From Mycobacterium sp. E740 (GTDB lineage Bacteria; Actinomycetota; Actinomycetes; Mycobacteriales; Mycobacteriaceae), in contig NZ_LZKP01000065.1 of NCBI RefSeq assembly GCF_001672895.1, positions 1-64,000 of the forward strand: a DNA stretch of 64,000 nt, read 5' to 3'. Of the stretch, positions 1 through 9,137 are shown in pieces (position 1 is the stretch's first letter; every line of letters begins with the position of its first letter). A program made the translations under genes and the position numbers. Under the pieces are notes generated by a model that made no database searches, had not been told where the DNA came from, and was given only the letters and a program-made list of their open reading frames with translations.

Positions 1-56
1 GTTCAGGTCAGGAGAAGCGCGGGCGCGATCGGGCGGAAAGGAACGTATCTCCGTTT

Positions 57-125
57 GCCCGCGTACCGAGCGACAACGTGAGGCGTGGCGGAGGTTCGGG
101 TGCTGTTGTCGCTCGGTACGTGGGC
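57..125. repeat. Long inverted repeat downstream of recD
   Basis: Two 21-base arms (57-77 and 105-125) are complementary at 20 of 21 positions and enclose a 27-base spacer. The element starts about 57 bases past the recD stop codon, in a 181-base edge segment where no convincing gene is seen. Its size and position suggest a hairpin that ends or stabilises the recCBD transcript. There is no T-tract, so it is not a classical terminator. The architecture matches other inverted repeats in this window (23795, 39515, 49618). Confidence 0.6.
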
Positions 126-181
126 AATTTCGGTACCGGTTGTGGAACACGGGCGGGTCGGAAGGGGGGAGCTCGACGCGG

Positions 182-1879
182 TCAGTCGGTCAGCAGGCGT
201 TGCGCAAGGCCGGACGCCCGCACGGCCCGCCGGTCGATCGCACCCCGCAGCGACTCCTCCGAGCCCACCACACGCACGCGTTGCTTCGCGCGAGTCACCG
301 CGGTGTAGAACAGCTCCCGCGTCAACAACCGCGAGTCCGACGACGGCATCAGCACCGTGACCTCGTCGGCCTGGCTGCCTTGGGACTTGTGGATCGTCAT
401 CGCATGCATCGTCTCCACGTCGGTCAACCGGCCGACGCCGAACTCGAGCGCCGCGACCGCCACGCGCAATCCGTCCGGGCGCGCGACCGTCACCCCGGCA
501 TCGCCGTTGTAGAGACCCAGTCCGTAGTCGTTCGCCGTCACGAGCACCGGCCTGCCCGCGTACCACTCGGTCCACGGCGGCTCACCGGTCGCGTCGGTCA
601 ACCACCGTTCGACCTGACGGTTCCAGAACCGCACGCCGTACGGTCCGCGCCGGTGCGCGCACAACAGCCGATGTTCGTCCAACGTCGCCAGTGCCGCCTT
701 CGCATCGCCGAGGACCGCGGCCTCGCGCAACCGCAACGCATGGGGCAGAAGCACTTTCCTGAGCTGCTCGGTCGGGTCCGCCGCGCTGACCCATTCGATG
801 TGCTCGCCACCCCCCGCCAGCAGCGCGATGACCCGGTCGGCATCGCCGTCACGGATCGCCGTCGCCAACGCACCGATCGACTCGCCGAACCGATGCGATG
901 TCTTCAGCGCCGCGATCCGCACATCCGACCGCTGTCCCAGCCCGTCGACCAGGTCGGCCAACACCGCCCCGGCCTCCACCGACGCCAACTGGTCCGGGTC
1001 GCCCACCAACAGCAGCCTGCTGTCGGGGCGCACCGCTTCGAGCAGCCGCGCCATCAACGTGAGCGACACCATCGACGTCTCGTCGACGACGATCACGTCG
1101 TGCGGCAACCGGTTCTCCCGGTGATGCCGGAACCGTGACGAGTTGTCCGGCCGAGGCCGCAACAGCCGGTGCAGGGTGGATGCCGACAGCTCCGGCAGCC
1201 TTTCGCGGTCGGCCGCGTCGAGCTTGTCGACTTCCAGCTGCACCGCCTCCAGCAGCCGGGCCGCGGCCTTGCCCGTCGGCGCGGCCAGCGCGATGCGCAG
1301 TCGCGGCCGTCCGGTCAGCGCGGCCTGCTCCGCCAGCAGCGCCAACAGTCGCGCCACCGTCGTGGTCTTGCCCGTCCCGGGACCGCCGGTCAAGACCGTA
1401 AGCGATTGCGACAGCGCCACTTCCGCAGATGCGCGCTGCTCCTCCCAGCCCGCGGGAAACAGCCGGTCAAGGCTCGGCACCTCGCTCGGCAGCGGCTTCG
1501 AGAGCAACGCCAGCACGTCGTCGCGCACCTGCTGCTCCTCGAGCCAGTACCGGTCGAGATACAGCAGGTCGCCCAGCAACCGCAGCACTGGCGTGTCAGT
1601 CACCAGCTGGCTGTTGCGCACCGCTGCCAGCCACTGCTCCGGTGGCGGCCACGGCAAGTTTGGCATCTCCAGTTGCCCGGCCACCGACGCCAAGTCGACG
1701 CACACCGAACCGCCACGCAGTGCGCGCACCGCGAGCGCGAGCGCCAGCGCGACCGACTCGTCGGACTCTTCGGCCAACGCCGTCAGGCGGCGAGCGACCT
1801 GGATGTCGGACGCCTCGAACATGCCGGCGTCGTTGAAGGCCCCGAGCAACCCGGACGCGGCCGCCGCCACCACGCTCAT
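182..1879 (-). CDS. recD: RecBCD helicase alpha subunit RecD
   Basis: This is the 5'-3' motor helicase subunit of the RecBCD (exonuclease V) double-strand-break processing complex, 565 residues. Visible motifs are an N-terminal alpha-helical domain, Walker A GGPGTGKTT at about 165-173, Walker B VVDETSMV near 265-272, GDPDQLASVEAG near 290, and the late UvrD-type motif TIHKSQGSQADEV near the C terminus. The ATG at 1879 is chosen because it overlaps the recB stop as ATGA; the longer open frame upstream is only a shadow of recB. It is the last gene of recC-recB-recD. In mycobacteria RecBCD is linked to single-strand annealing, while AdnAB does most resection (family knowledge). Confidence 0.96.
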   Translation of the reverse strand: MSVVAAAASGLLGAFNDAGMFEASDIQVARRLTALAEESDESVALALALAVRALRGGSVCVDLASVAGQLEMPNLPWPPPEQWLAAVRNSQLVTDTPVLRLLGDLLYLDRYWLEEQQVRDDVLALLSKPLPSEVPSLDRLFPAGWEEQRASAEVALSQSLTVLTGGPGTGKTTTVARLLALLAEQAALTGRPRLRIALAAPTGKAAARLLEAVQLEVDKLDAADRERLPELSASTLHRLLRPRPDNSSRFRHHRENRLPHDVIVVDETSMVSLTLMARLLEAVRPDSRLLLVGDPDQLASVEAGAVLADLVDGLGQRSDVRIAALKTSHRFGESIGALATAIRDGDADRVIALLAGGGEHIEWVSAADPTEQLRKVLLPHALRLREAAVLGDAKAALATLDEHRLLCAHRRGPYGVRFWNRQVERWLTDATGEPPWTEWYAGRPVLVTANDYGLGLYNGDAGVTVARPDGLRVAVAALEFGVGRLTDVETMHAMTIHKSQGSQADEVTVLMPSSDSRLLTRELFYTAVTRAKQRVRVVGSEESLRGAIDRRAVRASGLAQRLLTD

Positions 1880-4800
1880 GCCGCCACCGCTCCCGCATCG
1901 AGCAGATCCGACATCGCGACGATCAGCGCGGCGGGCGGATGCCAGCTGAACACCCCTGCCGGATGGCCGTCGACGACCGGGGTCTGCGCACCGCACATCC
2001 CGCGCACGAACAGGTACAGCACGCCACCGAGGTGCTGCTCCGGCGAGTACTGCGGCAGCCGCCACCGCAGGAAGCGATGCAGCACAACGCAGTACAGTAG
2101 CGCCTGCAGCGGATAGTCGGAGTGCAGCATCGCCTCGACCAGCTGGGCCCGGCCGTAGTCCGCAGCCGTCAGTTCGCCCGGCGCACCGCCGAGCCAGTTC
2201 GTCTTGTAGTCGACGACGAGGTAGCGATCGTCGACCCGGAGCACCGCGTCCAGCGAGCCGGTCAGATAACCCTTCAGCGACTGCGGGCCGAGCGCGTCGT
2301 CGGTGAGCCGCGCCGCGTACGCAGCGAGCGGATCGTCGGCCGGCAGATGCTGAGCCAGCAGGCGGCCGACGTCGGCCAACGTGATCGCCGGCGCCTGGCC
2401 GCGCACATCGCCACCGGCCAGCGGGAACTCGAAGTCCAACTCCCGCAGCCGATCTCGCAAGCCGATCTGCCGTAGGGTCATGCCGGGCGCCAGCGGGCCC
2501 AACGGGGTGTCGTGCAACGGCACCAGCGCCGCGGCGAGATCTTCCGGTGCCACCTCGACCGGCCACCACACCGAGTGTTCGCGGATCTGTGCCGCCAGTT
2601 CAGCGGCCAGATCGGTGGCGAACGGATCGGCGGTCTCCAACACCGCGTGCACGAGCGAGCCGAACTTGGCGCCCGTCGGCAGCTCCGCCATCGGCGACAC
2701 CACGTCCGCGCCGACAGCCGTCGCCGCCTGCACAGCGATCTCACCGACTTCGTCGTCGAGTTCGATGACCTCCGGTTCGCTCGACACTCCCGCCGACTCG
2801 GCGGCGCGCAGCAGCCCGGAATAGGACGTCCGCCGCCAGGTCGTGTCGATGCGGCGGTGGAAGTGGCGGACCTTGAGACCGGCTGGCGCACCGGGCAATT
2901 CGACGTGGCTGGGCGCGACGATGACGGACTCCTCGAGCACCGGCCCCCCGGCCTGCTCCCAGGCGCGCAGGGCCGTCATCGCGTCGGCGTCGTCGATCTT
3001 CGGCGGATCGCATTGGTCCGGCACCACCGGGTCACCCGGTGAGCGGCCGCGCAACAGACGCGACAGGCCGCCGTTCGGCTCGTCGTGCGACGGCGCCCAC
3101 CACGCCACGACCTGCGACTGTGCCCGGGTCAGCGCGACGTAGGTCAGCCGGACGTCGTCGCCCGCGGCCTCGCGGCGGCCGCGCGCCTGCACGTCGGTCC
3201 AGTCGGGGCTGAGCTCGCCGCCGATGTGCAGGCACCGGGTCTCGCCCTCGTGGTACAGCACGGCGTCCTCGGTGAAGATATGCCGATTGAACGCGAACGG
3301 CAGGTAGACCACCGGGAACTGCAGGCCCTTGCTGACCCACACCGTCATGATCTGCACCGCAGCGGCATCGCTGTCGAGCCGCCGGTTGCGCTCGACGGCA
3401 CCGCGGGGCGTGTCCCGCTGAGTGCGCAGCCAGTCGCGCAGCGCGGGCAGGTTGAAGTGTTCGCGGTGCGCGGTCTCGTGCAGCACCTGGGTCAGGTGCG
3501 CCAGGTCGGTCATGTGCCGGTCGCCGTCGGTCCACGACAACACGCGGCGGCCCATCCCCGCCAGCTGCGCCGCCTCGAACACCGCCGCGACACCGCGCTC
3601 GCGGGCATGGTCGGCCCACTCCCGCAACGTGTTCGCGACGGCGTCGGTGAGCGCGTCGCCCCCGGTCGCGAGGTCCTCCGCCGTCTTACCGAAGAACATC
3701 GTGGTCGCCGCTGCGCGCACCAGGCCCGAGCGGTGCGGCTGGTCGAACGCCTCCAGCAGGCACAACCAGTCGTCGCCCGCCGGGGAGCGGAACACATCCG
3801 AGTCGCCGGTGTACACGGCGGGGATGCCCGCGGCCGCCAACGCGTCGAAGCAGGCCCGGCCGTCGGTGTGGTTCTCCACGATCACCGCGACGTCGCCGTG
3901 CCGGAGCGGCTCGTCGCAGAACGTCGCCCCACTCGCCAGCAGTGCCGCGATGTCGGCGGCGAGGTCCTCGCCGATGTGCCGGCGCAGCTTGTCCATCTTG
4001 ATGACCCGGTCGGGGCGGGTGCCGAACGCATCCCGCGACACCACGCGCAGCCGGAACGGTGCGTTGTGCGGTGCCCCCTTGAGGCGGTGCTCGGTGTGCC
4101 GAGCAGCGACCTCGCGCGCGACGATTCGGGGGTCGCCGAGTTGGGCGTCCTTCAGCACCGCCTGCAAGCTGTCGACGAGCGGGCCGTCGCTTCGCCAGTT
4201 GGTGCCCAACGTCTTCCGGTCACCGGCGGTCTCTGCGGCATGCAGGTAGGCGACGATGTCGCCGCCGCGGAACGCGTAGATCGCCTGCTTCGGGTCGCCG
4301 ATCAGGATGACCGTGCAGTGCCCGCTGAAGGCGCGGTCGATCACCTGCCACTGGACCGGGTCGGTGTCCTGGAACTCGTCGACCATCACGATCGACCACC
4401 GTTGCCGCATCCGTGCGCGTGCCGGTGATTCGTTGTCTTCCAAGGCATTCGCGAGCCGGGACAGCAGATCGTCGTAGTGCAGGATGCCCGACGTGCGCTT
4501 CCGCTTCTCCAGCTCCTCGCTCACGGCTAGGGTGAACCCGACCCGCACGGCAGGTTCGAGACCGGGGGCGGGGTCCAGCGGGCGCAGCTGGGTGTGCGCG
4601 TTGACGACCACGCTGCGCGCGAGATCAAGTGCCTGCTCCCGGGTCAGCAGCGGATCGTCGGACTGCTGCCCGAAGTGCGCGAGGTAGAGGTCGTCGACGA
4701 TCTCGCCGACGACGTCGTCGAGGCTCTCGACCAGCTGCACGCCGGATTCGGTGTCACCGGCGACGCCCAGCGACCGCAACACCAGCTGACAGAACTGGTG

Positions 4801-5172
4801 AGTGGTGGCGATCGTCGCCGCGTCGAAGCCGGCCAGCGCATCACGCAGCCGCAGCCGTCGCTCGGCCAACTCCTCGGCCGACCCTTTCAGGAGGTGCTCG
4901 ATCAGGTCGTTGGCCGCCGCGGCGGACGGGTCGTCGAACGCCAGCAGCGCCTCGAGGATCTGACAGCGCACCCGTTCCCGCAGCTCCTGGCTGGCCATCC
5001 GGCCGAACGTGATCAGCAGCATCTGGTCAAGCGTCGCAACGCCTTCGGCGACATAGCGGGTCACCAGCCCCGCCAGCGCGAACGTCTTTCCCGTGCCCGC
5101 GCTGGCCTCCAGCACGGTGGTGCTCCGCTCCGCCGGCAGCGGACCGAGGAGGTCGAACGGCGCCATGTCCAT
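1876..5172 (-). CDS. recB: RecBCD helicase-nuclease beta subunit RecB
   Basis: This is the 3'-5' SF1 helicase and nuclease subunit of RecBCD, 1098 residues. It has Walker A EASAGTGKT at about 22-30, a UvrD-type Walker B VDEFQDTDPVQW, the GDPKQAIYAFRGGD motif and LTYVALTRAQ in the second helicase half. The C terminus holds a PD-(D/E)XK nuclease core, seen as GSLDAVL followed by LVVDYKTN. The chosen ATG at 5172 overlaps the recC stop as TGATG; a longer frame would run into recC. Helicase and nuclease halves both look intact, so the enzyme should be active. Confidence 0.96.
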   Translation of the reverse strand: MDMAPFDLLGPLPAERSTTVLEASAGTGKTFALAGLVTRYVAEGVATLDQMLLITFGRMASQELRERVRCQILEALLAFDDPSAAAANDLIEHLLKGSAEELAERRLRLRDALAGFDAATIATTHQFCQLVLRSLGVAGDTESGVQLVESLDDVVGEIVDDLYLAHFGQQSDDPLLTREQALDLARSVVVNAHTQLRPLDPAPGLEPAVRVGFTLAVSEELEKRKRTSGILHYDDLLSRLANALEDNESPARARMRQRWSIVMVDEFQDTDPVQWQVIDRAFSGHCTVILIGDPKQAIYAFRGGDIVAYLHAAETAGDRKTLGTNWRSDGPLVDSLQAVLKDAQLGDPRIVAREVAARHTEHRLKGAPHNAPFRLRVVSRDAFGTRPDRVIKMDKLRRHIGEDLAADIAALLASGATFCDEPLRHGDVAVIVENHTDGRACFDALAAAGIPAVYTGDSDVFRSPAGDDWLCLLEAFDQPHRSGLVRAAATTMFFGKTAEDLATGGDALTDAVANTLREWADHARERGVAAVFEAAQLAGMGRRVLSWTDGDRHMTDLAHLTQVLHETAHREHFNLPALRDWLRTQRDTPRGAVERNRRLDSDAAAVQIMTVWVSKGLQFPVVYLPFAFNRHIFTEDAVLYHEGETRCLHIGGELSPDWTDVQARGRREAAGDDVRLTYVALTRAQSQVVAWWAPSHDEPNGGLSRLLRGRSPGDPVVPDQCDPPKIDDADAMTALRAWEQAGGPVLEESVIVAPSHVELPGAPAGLKVRHFHRRIDTTWRRTSYSGLLRAAESAGVSSEPEVIELDDEVGEIAVQAATAVGADVVSPMAELPTGAKFGSLVHAVLETADPFATDLAAELAAQIREHSVWWPVEVAPEDLAAALVPLHDTPLGPLAPGMTLRQIGLRDRLRELDFEFPLAGGDVRGQAPAITLADVGRLLAQHLPADDPLAAYAARLTDDALGPQSLKGYLTGSLDAVLRVDDRYLVVDYKTNWLGGAPGELTAADYGRAQLVEAMLHSDYPLQALLYCVVLHRFLRWRLPQYSPEQHLGGVLYLFVRGMCGAQTPVVDGHPAGVFSWHPPAALIVAMSDLLDAGAVAA

Positions 5173-8100
5173 CAGTCGGGATCCCTCTCGGCTTGCAGCA
5201 GCGGCAGCCACAGCCGTGTCGCATAGTCCGGAAGGCCGGCCGCGATCAGGCCGTCAAGCGGGAAGTTCAGCCCCCACACCCTGACGTGGGCTCGCTCTTC
5301 GTTCTCGCCGGCGAATTTTCCGGTGTTCCACTTCCAGCCCGCCTCGCGCCTGGGGTCCCCGCGGGTGTACTCCGTCTCGGCCCATGCGTAGGAAGTCCTG
5401 AGCGGCAACGGGATCGGCTCGCGGCGACCGGCGTCGTAGATCGCCACGAGGTCGCGCAGCACATCGGCGGCCCCCTCGGGGGCGCCCAGCAGGCGTTCCT
5501 TCGGGCGCCCGGGGCGCCTCGGCCGTCCGATGCACACCGCGGCCCAGTCCCCGCCGGGACGCTGAGAGCTCAACGCCACCAACCGAATCCAAGATTCGAG
5601 CAGATGGCGTCCATCGAGCTTCGAGTACCTCACCGACACCAACCGGTCACCGTAGACTCGCGGCACGGTGCCGGTGACGCGGCGGCCGGCCCCCACATCG
5701 ATGTCGACGTCGTAGGCGGCCGGCTCTCGACCACGGTGGCGCTTGGCCGCGGTGGCCAGCGCGTCAGCCTGCGCGCAGATCTCTTTCGCCTTGCGCCAAC
5801 CGAGCTTTCCCGGCGGCAGCGAGCCACGGCGCCACTCCGCGTGCTGCGCGGCCTCCGGTTCCATGCCGCGCAGCATGTCGTCGAGCATCCGGTCGCCGAC
5901 CTTCCACTCCTGCAGGGCGTCGATCTCGACCGGCATCGCATCCTCGACGGCGTCGACGTCCCACGGCAGCGTGTAGTCGAGCGCACGGAAGAAGCCCTTG
6001 ACGGGGTCTTTGAAGAACGCGATCAGATCGTCGAGCGCGACATCGGCGGCCGGCACCGTCGGCAGCGGATCGCCGAACAGCGGCGGGCGCTCGGCGCGCA
6101 GGCCCGTCGCCACCTGGGCGGCGGTCAGCGCGGTGGGATCGAACGTGAACGGTTCGCCGGCTGGCATGCCGAGATCGCCGGGCCGAACGTTGCGAACGTC
6201 GAACGGCTGCAACGGATGTTCGACCAGCACGCGGTCGCGGACCTTGTCCGGGGTGGTCACGTCGAGGGTGTCCAGCAGCTCGACCAGCGGCACCGCGGGC
6301 GGCTTGCGCTGACCGGAGTACTCGTTGGCGCCGGTGTAGGTGATCACCAGCTTCTCGGTGGCCGCACCGATGGCGTCCAGCAGCAACTGCCGGTCCTCGG
6401 AGCGGATGTCGCGTTCGCCGGTCATCGGGTCCCGGGCCAGCACGTCGTCGCCGTCGACGACTCCGAGCCGGGGGAACACACCGTCGTCGAGGCCGACCAG
6501 GCACACGACGCGGTGCGGCACCGACCGCATCGGCACCATCGTGCAGACCGTCAGCGTGCCGGTGCGGAAGTTCGCGCGGGTCGGCCGGCCGGCCAGATGC
6601 CGGTCCAGCAGCGCTCGGATGTCGGGCAGACGCATGATCGTCCCGGCGTGCCGGCCGGCTCTGGTGAGGATGTCGTTGAACTCGCGTTCGACCTGGCTCG
6701 ACTGCCACAGGTCGGCGTCGTCGACGGCGGTCAGCTGCTCGACTCCACGGGAGAGAGCGGTCAGCCAGTCGCCGAGCGGCTTTGCGCCCGAGAGTGATTC
6801 GACCGTGGTGCGCAGCCGCTCGACGTACTCGGCGAGACGCCCCGCCAGTTCGATGCGGTTGCTGCCGACGTCGTCCAGCGGCAGCGTGGTGCCCAGCCAG
6901 GCGCGCGAGTCGTCCGACATCGCCACGCCCGCCAACACCCGGTCGATGCCGAATCGCCAGGTGTTCTGCAGGAAGTCGACGCCGTACGGATGGCGGTGCG
7001 CCCGGTCGAAGCCCCAGCGGATGTTGGCTTCGCGGATCCAGACGGCGATCGCGTCGAGATCGTCGTCGGTGAACCCGAACCGGGCCCGCACCGGCGCAGC
7101 CTCGGCAAGGTTGAGCACCTCGCTGGCGGTGGCGCGACCGCCGGCGAGCGCGAGTAGCTGTGCGGTCACCCCGAGCAGCGGGTTGGTCTGCGTCAAGGCC
7201 CGGTCGGCGAGTTTGACGCGGAGCCGGTGCGCCGGATGGGCGCCGTGCACCACCTCGCCGAGCCCGAACCCGGCGACGATCAGCGGTGCGTAGGTCTCGA
7301 TGTCGGGGCACATGACGAGGATGTCGCGCGGTTCGAGTGTCTCGTCGTCGGCGAGCAGGCCGAGCAGGACTTCGCGCAGCACGTCGACCTGCCGGGCGGG
7401 GCCGTGGCAGCTGTGCACCTGCACCGAGCGGTCCCCGGCGGCGAAGGTTCGGCCCGCGGGCCGCACCGCGTTGGCCGCGATGTCGGACTGCACCCACCCG
7501 AGCAGGGTCTCCGGATACGTTCTGCCACCGAGATATTCGTCGGTCTCGTGGTCGGCGGGCAGGCCCCGTTGCAGCTCCCGCAGGTCACGGCCGAGCGTCG
7601 CCAGCAGCGGGTGATGGACCTGCCGGTGGGAGTCATCGGAGCCGCGGGAGATGGGCCCGCGGTCGCCGGCCAGTGCGGTCCACAGCACGTCGCTGGGATG
7701 GGGCAGCCACAGGTGCAGGTCGTGATGGGTGGCCAACGCGTCGAGCAGTTCGATCTCGGTGGCAGGCAGCCGGGTGTGGCCGAACAGCGAGAGCCGCTGC
7801 GGCAGGTCAGTGGGCGACTCCTGAAGCCGCACAACTGTTTTCGCGTGCCGGACGTGCGGTGAATCGGCGTCGATACGCTCGACGAGCGCCCGCCACAGCG
7901 GGGGCTGCCAAGCCAGATCGGATCCGATGTCTCCGGCGACGCCGTTCTCCCAGTCGATCAGCAGTTGCGGACGCTGGCGGGCGTAGGAGGCGAACAATCC
8001 GGCCAGCCTGCGGGCGACGGCGTACCGGCGGCCCTGCCGCAGCTCCTTCTCTTCGCCGGCTTCGAAGTGGCCGAGGTGGGCGGCCAACGGTCGGCACCAG

Positions 8101-8447
8101 TTCTCGGAGCAGTGAGCGTCGATCGCCTCGATCAGCGGCCAGACCATCGCGTCGGGTGCCCACGGATCGTCACCGTCGGCGGTGCCGACAATCCGGCCTG
8201 AGCCGGCGGTGATTTCCGCGATCAGCGAGCGCGGGTTGCGGAACGCGATGCCGGCGCAGACCCCGTCGCCGCCGGAGCCGCGACCGAGGACGTGGCTCAG
8301 CCGCTGGCTCAGCCAGCGCTCGACGCCTTTGGCGGGCACGATGACCAGTTCCTCGGCGAACGGGTCGGGCAGCGGGTCGCTGAGCAGAGCGCCGAGACCG
8401 TCGGCGAGCAGGTCGGTGCGTTCAGCCCGATGGATGTGGAGCGCCAT
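5172..8447 (-). CDS. recC: RecBCD gamma subunit RecC
   Basis: This is the structural subunit of RecBCD, an inactivated helicase fold that splits the duplex and scans for Chi-like sequence; 1091 residues, close to the usual size. The N terminus (MALHIHRAERTDLLADGLG) is typical of the family. The C-terminal half has the characteristic FFKDPVKGFFRALDYTLPW stretch of the degenerate nuclease-like domain. It is the first gene of the recCBD operon and is divergent from the HD-hydrolase gene across a 75-base spacer. It lies where Rv0631c lies in M. tuberculosis. Confidence 0.95.
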   Translation of the reverse strand: MALHIHRAERTDLLADGLGALLSDPLPDPFAEELVIVPAKGVERWLSQRLSHVLGRGSGGDGVCAGIAFRNPRSLIAEITAGSGRIVGTADGDDPWAPDAMVWPLIEAIDAHCSENWCRPLAAHLGHFEAGEEKELRQGRRYAVARRLAGLFASYARQRPQLLIDWENGVAGDIGSDLAWQPPLWRALVERIDADSPHVRHAKTVVRLQESPTDLPQRLSLFGHTRLPATEIELLDALATHHDLHLWLPHPSDVLWTALAGDRGPISRGSDDSHRQVHHPLLATLGRDLRELQRGLPADHETDEYLGGRTYPETLLGWVQSDIAANAVRPAGRTFAAGDRSVQVHSCHGPARQVDVLREVLLGLLADDETLEPRDILVMCPDIETYAPLIVAGFGLGEVVHGAHPAHRLRVKLADRALTQTNPLLGVTAQLLALAGGRATASEVLNLAEAAPVRARFGFTDDDLDAIAVWIREANIRWGFDRAHRHPYGVDFLQNTWRFGIDRVLAGVAMSDDSRAWLGTTLPLDDVGSNRIELAGRLAEYVERLRTTVESLSGAKPLGDWLTALSRGVEQLTAVDDADLWQSSQVEREFNDILTRAGRHAGTIMRLPDIRALLDRHLAGRPTRANFRTGTLTVCTMVPMRSVPHRVVCLVGLDDGVFPRLGVVDGDDVLARDPMTGERDIRSEDRQLLLDAIGAATEKLVITYTGANEYSGQRKPPAVPLVELLDTLDVTTPDKVRDRVLVEHPLQPFDVRNVRPGDLGMPAGEPFTFDPTALTAAQVATGLRAERPPLFGDPLPTVPAADVALDDLIAFFKDPVKGFFRALDYTLPWDVDAVEDAMPVEIDALQEWKVGDRMLDDMLRGMEPEAAQHAEWRRGSLPPGKLGWRKAKEICAQADALATAAKRHRGREPAAYDVDIDVGAGRRVTGTVPRVYGDRLVSVRYSKLDGRHLLESWIRLVALSSQRPGGDWAAVCIGRPRRPGRPKERLLGAPEGAADVLRDLVAIYDAGRREPIPLPLRTSYAWAETEYTRGDPRREAGWKWNTGKFAGENEERAHVRVWGLNFPLDGLIAAGLPDYATRLWLPLLQAERDPD

Positions 8448-8522
8448 CGCAGCCCACCATAGGAGGTGGGTCCGACACCGTCAGAGGTTTGCGTGCGGGT
8501 ACGGCGTGGGACTCTGGGGCAC

Positions 8523-9134
8523 ATGAGCGAAACGACGATGTCGCCCCGGCTCGGATCGAAGTTTCAGGAGGCGCTCGGATTCGCCGCCGAACTGCACCGC
8601 ACGCAGACCCGCAAGGCCAGCCAGGTGCCGTATGTCGGCCACCTGCTGTCGGTGGCCGGGTTGGTGATCGAGTCCGACGGCACCGAGACCGAGGTGATCG
8701 CGGCACTGCTGCACGACGCCGCCGAAGATCAGGGCGGCGACGCGACGCTGGCGCAGATCGAGGAGCGCTTCGGCCCGGACGTCGCCACCATCGTCGAGGA
8801 GTGCAGCGACACCGTGGTGACGCCGAAACCGCCGTGGCGCGAACGCAAACAGGCCTACCTGACGCATTTGGAGAAAGCTTCGGACAGCACGCTTCTCGTG
8901 TCGATGGCCGACAAGCTGGACAACGCCAGGGCGATCCTGCGTGACCTGCGCCGGTACGGGCCGAAGGTCTGGCAGCGCTTCAACACCGACGATCCACACC
9001 AGCATTTGTGGTACTACCGTTCGCTGCTGGAGATCTACCGGCGCCGCAGCGACAGCTGGCTGGTCGACGAGTTGTCCCGCGTCGTCGAGACCTTGGCAGA
9101 GGAGGTCGGCCCGCCCGTCGCCGCTACCGTCTGA
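8523..9134 (+). CDS. Stand-alone HD-domain hydrolase, SpoT/MESH1-like
   Basis: A 203-residue single-domain protein of the HD superfamily. The motif order matches the hydrolase domain of RelA/SpoT and of stand-alone MESH1-type enzymes: H25 with RKASQVPYVGH (H40), LLHDAAED (H64-D65), then MADKLDNAR. No synthetase, TGS or ACT domain is present. The likely role is hydrolysis of (p)ppGpp or another nucleotide with a 3'-pyrophosphate (family knowledge plus inference). The ATG at 8523 is preferred over an upstream in-frame start because it begins the conserved homology. It is 3 bases from the rhodanese gene, so they are probably co-transcribed. Confidence 0.8.
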   Translation: MSETTMSPRLGSKFQEALGFAAELHRTQTRKASQVPYVGHLLSVAGLVIESDGTETEVIAALLHDAAEDQGGDATLAQIEERFGPDVATIVEECSDTVVTPKPPWRERKQAYLTHLEKASDSTLLVSMADKLDNARAILRDLRRYGPKVWQRFNTDDPHQHLWYYRSLLEIYRRRSDSWLVDELSRVVETLAEEVGPPVAATV

Positions 9135-9137
9135 GCC

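Noticed and set aside
3-575. A 190-codon minus-strand frame at the window edge
   Set aside because: Most of it lies over recD in another frame, and the rest crosses the inverted repeat; no homology.
182-2569. A 795-residue RecD from the longest open frame
   Set aside because: The first 230 residues are out-of-frame recB sequence. The ATG overlapping the recB stop gives the normal length and start.
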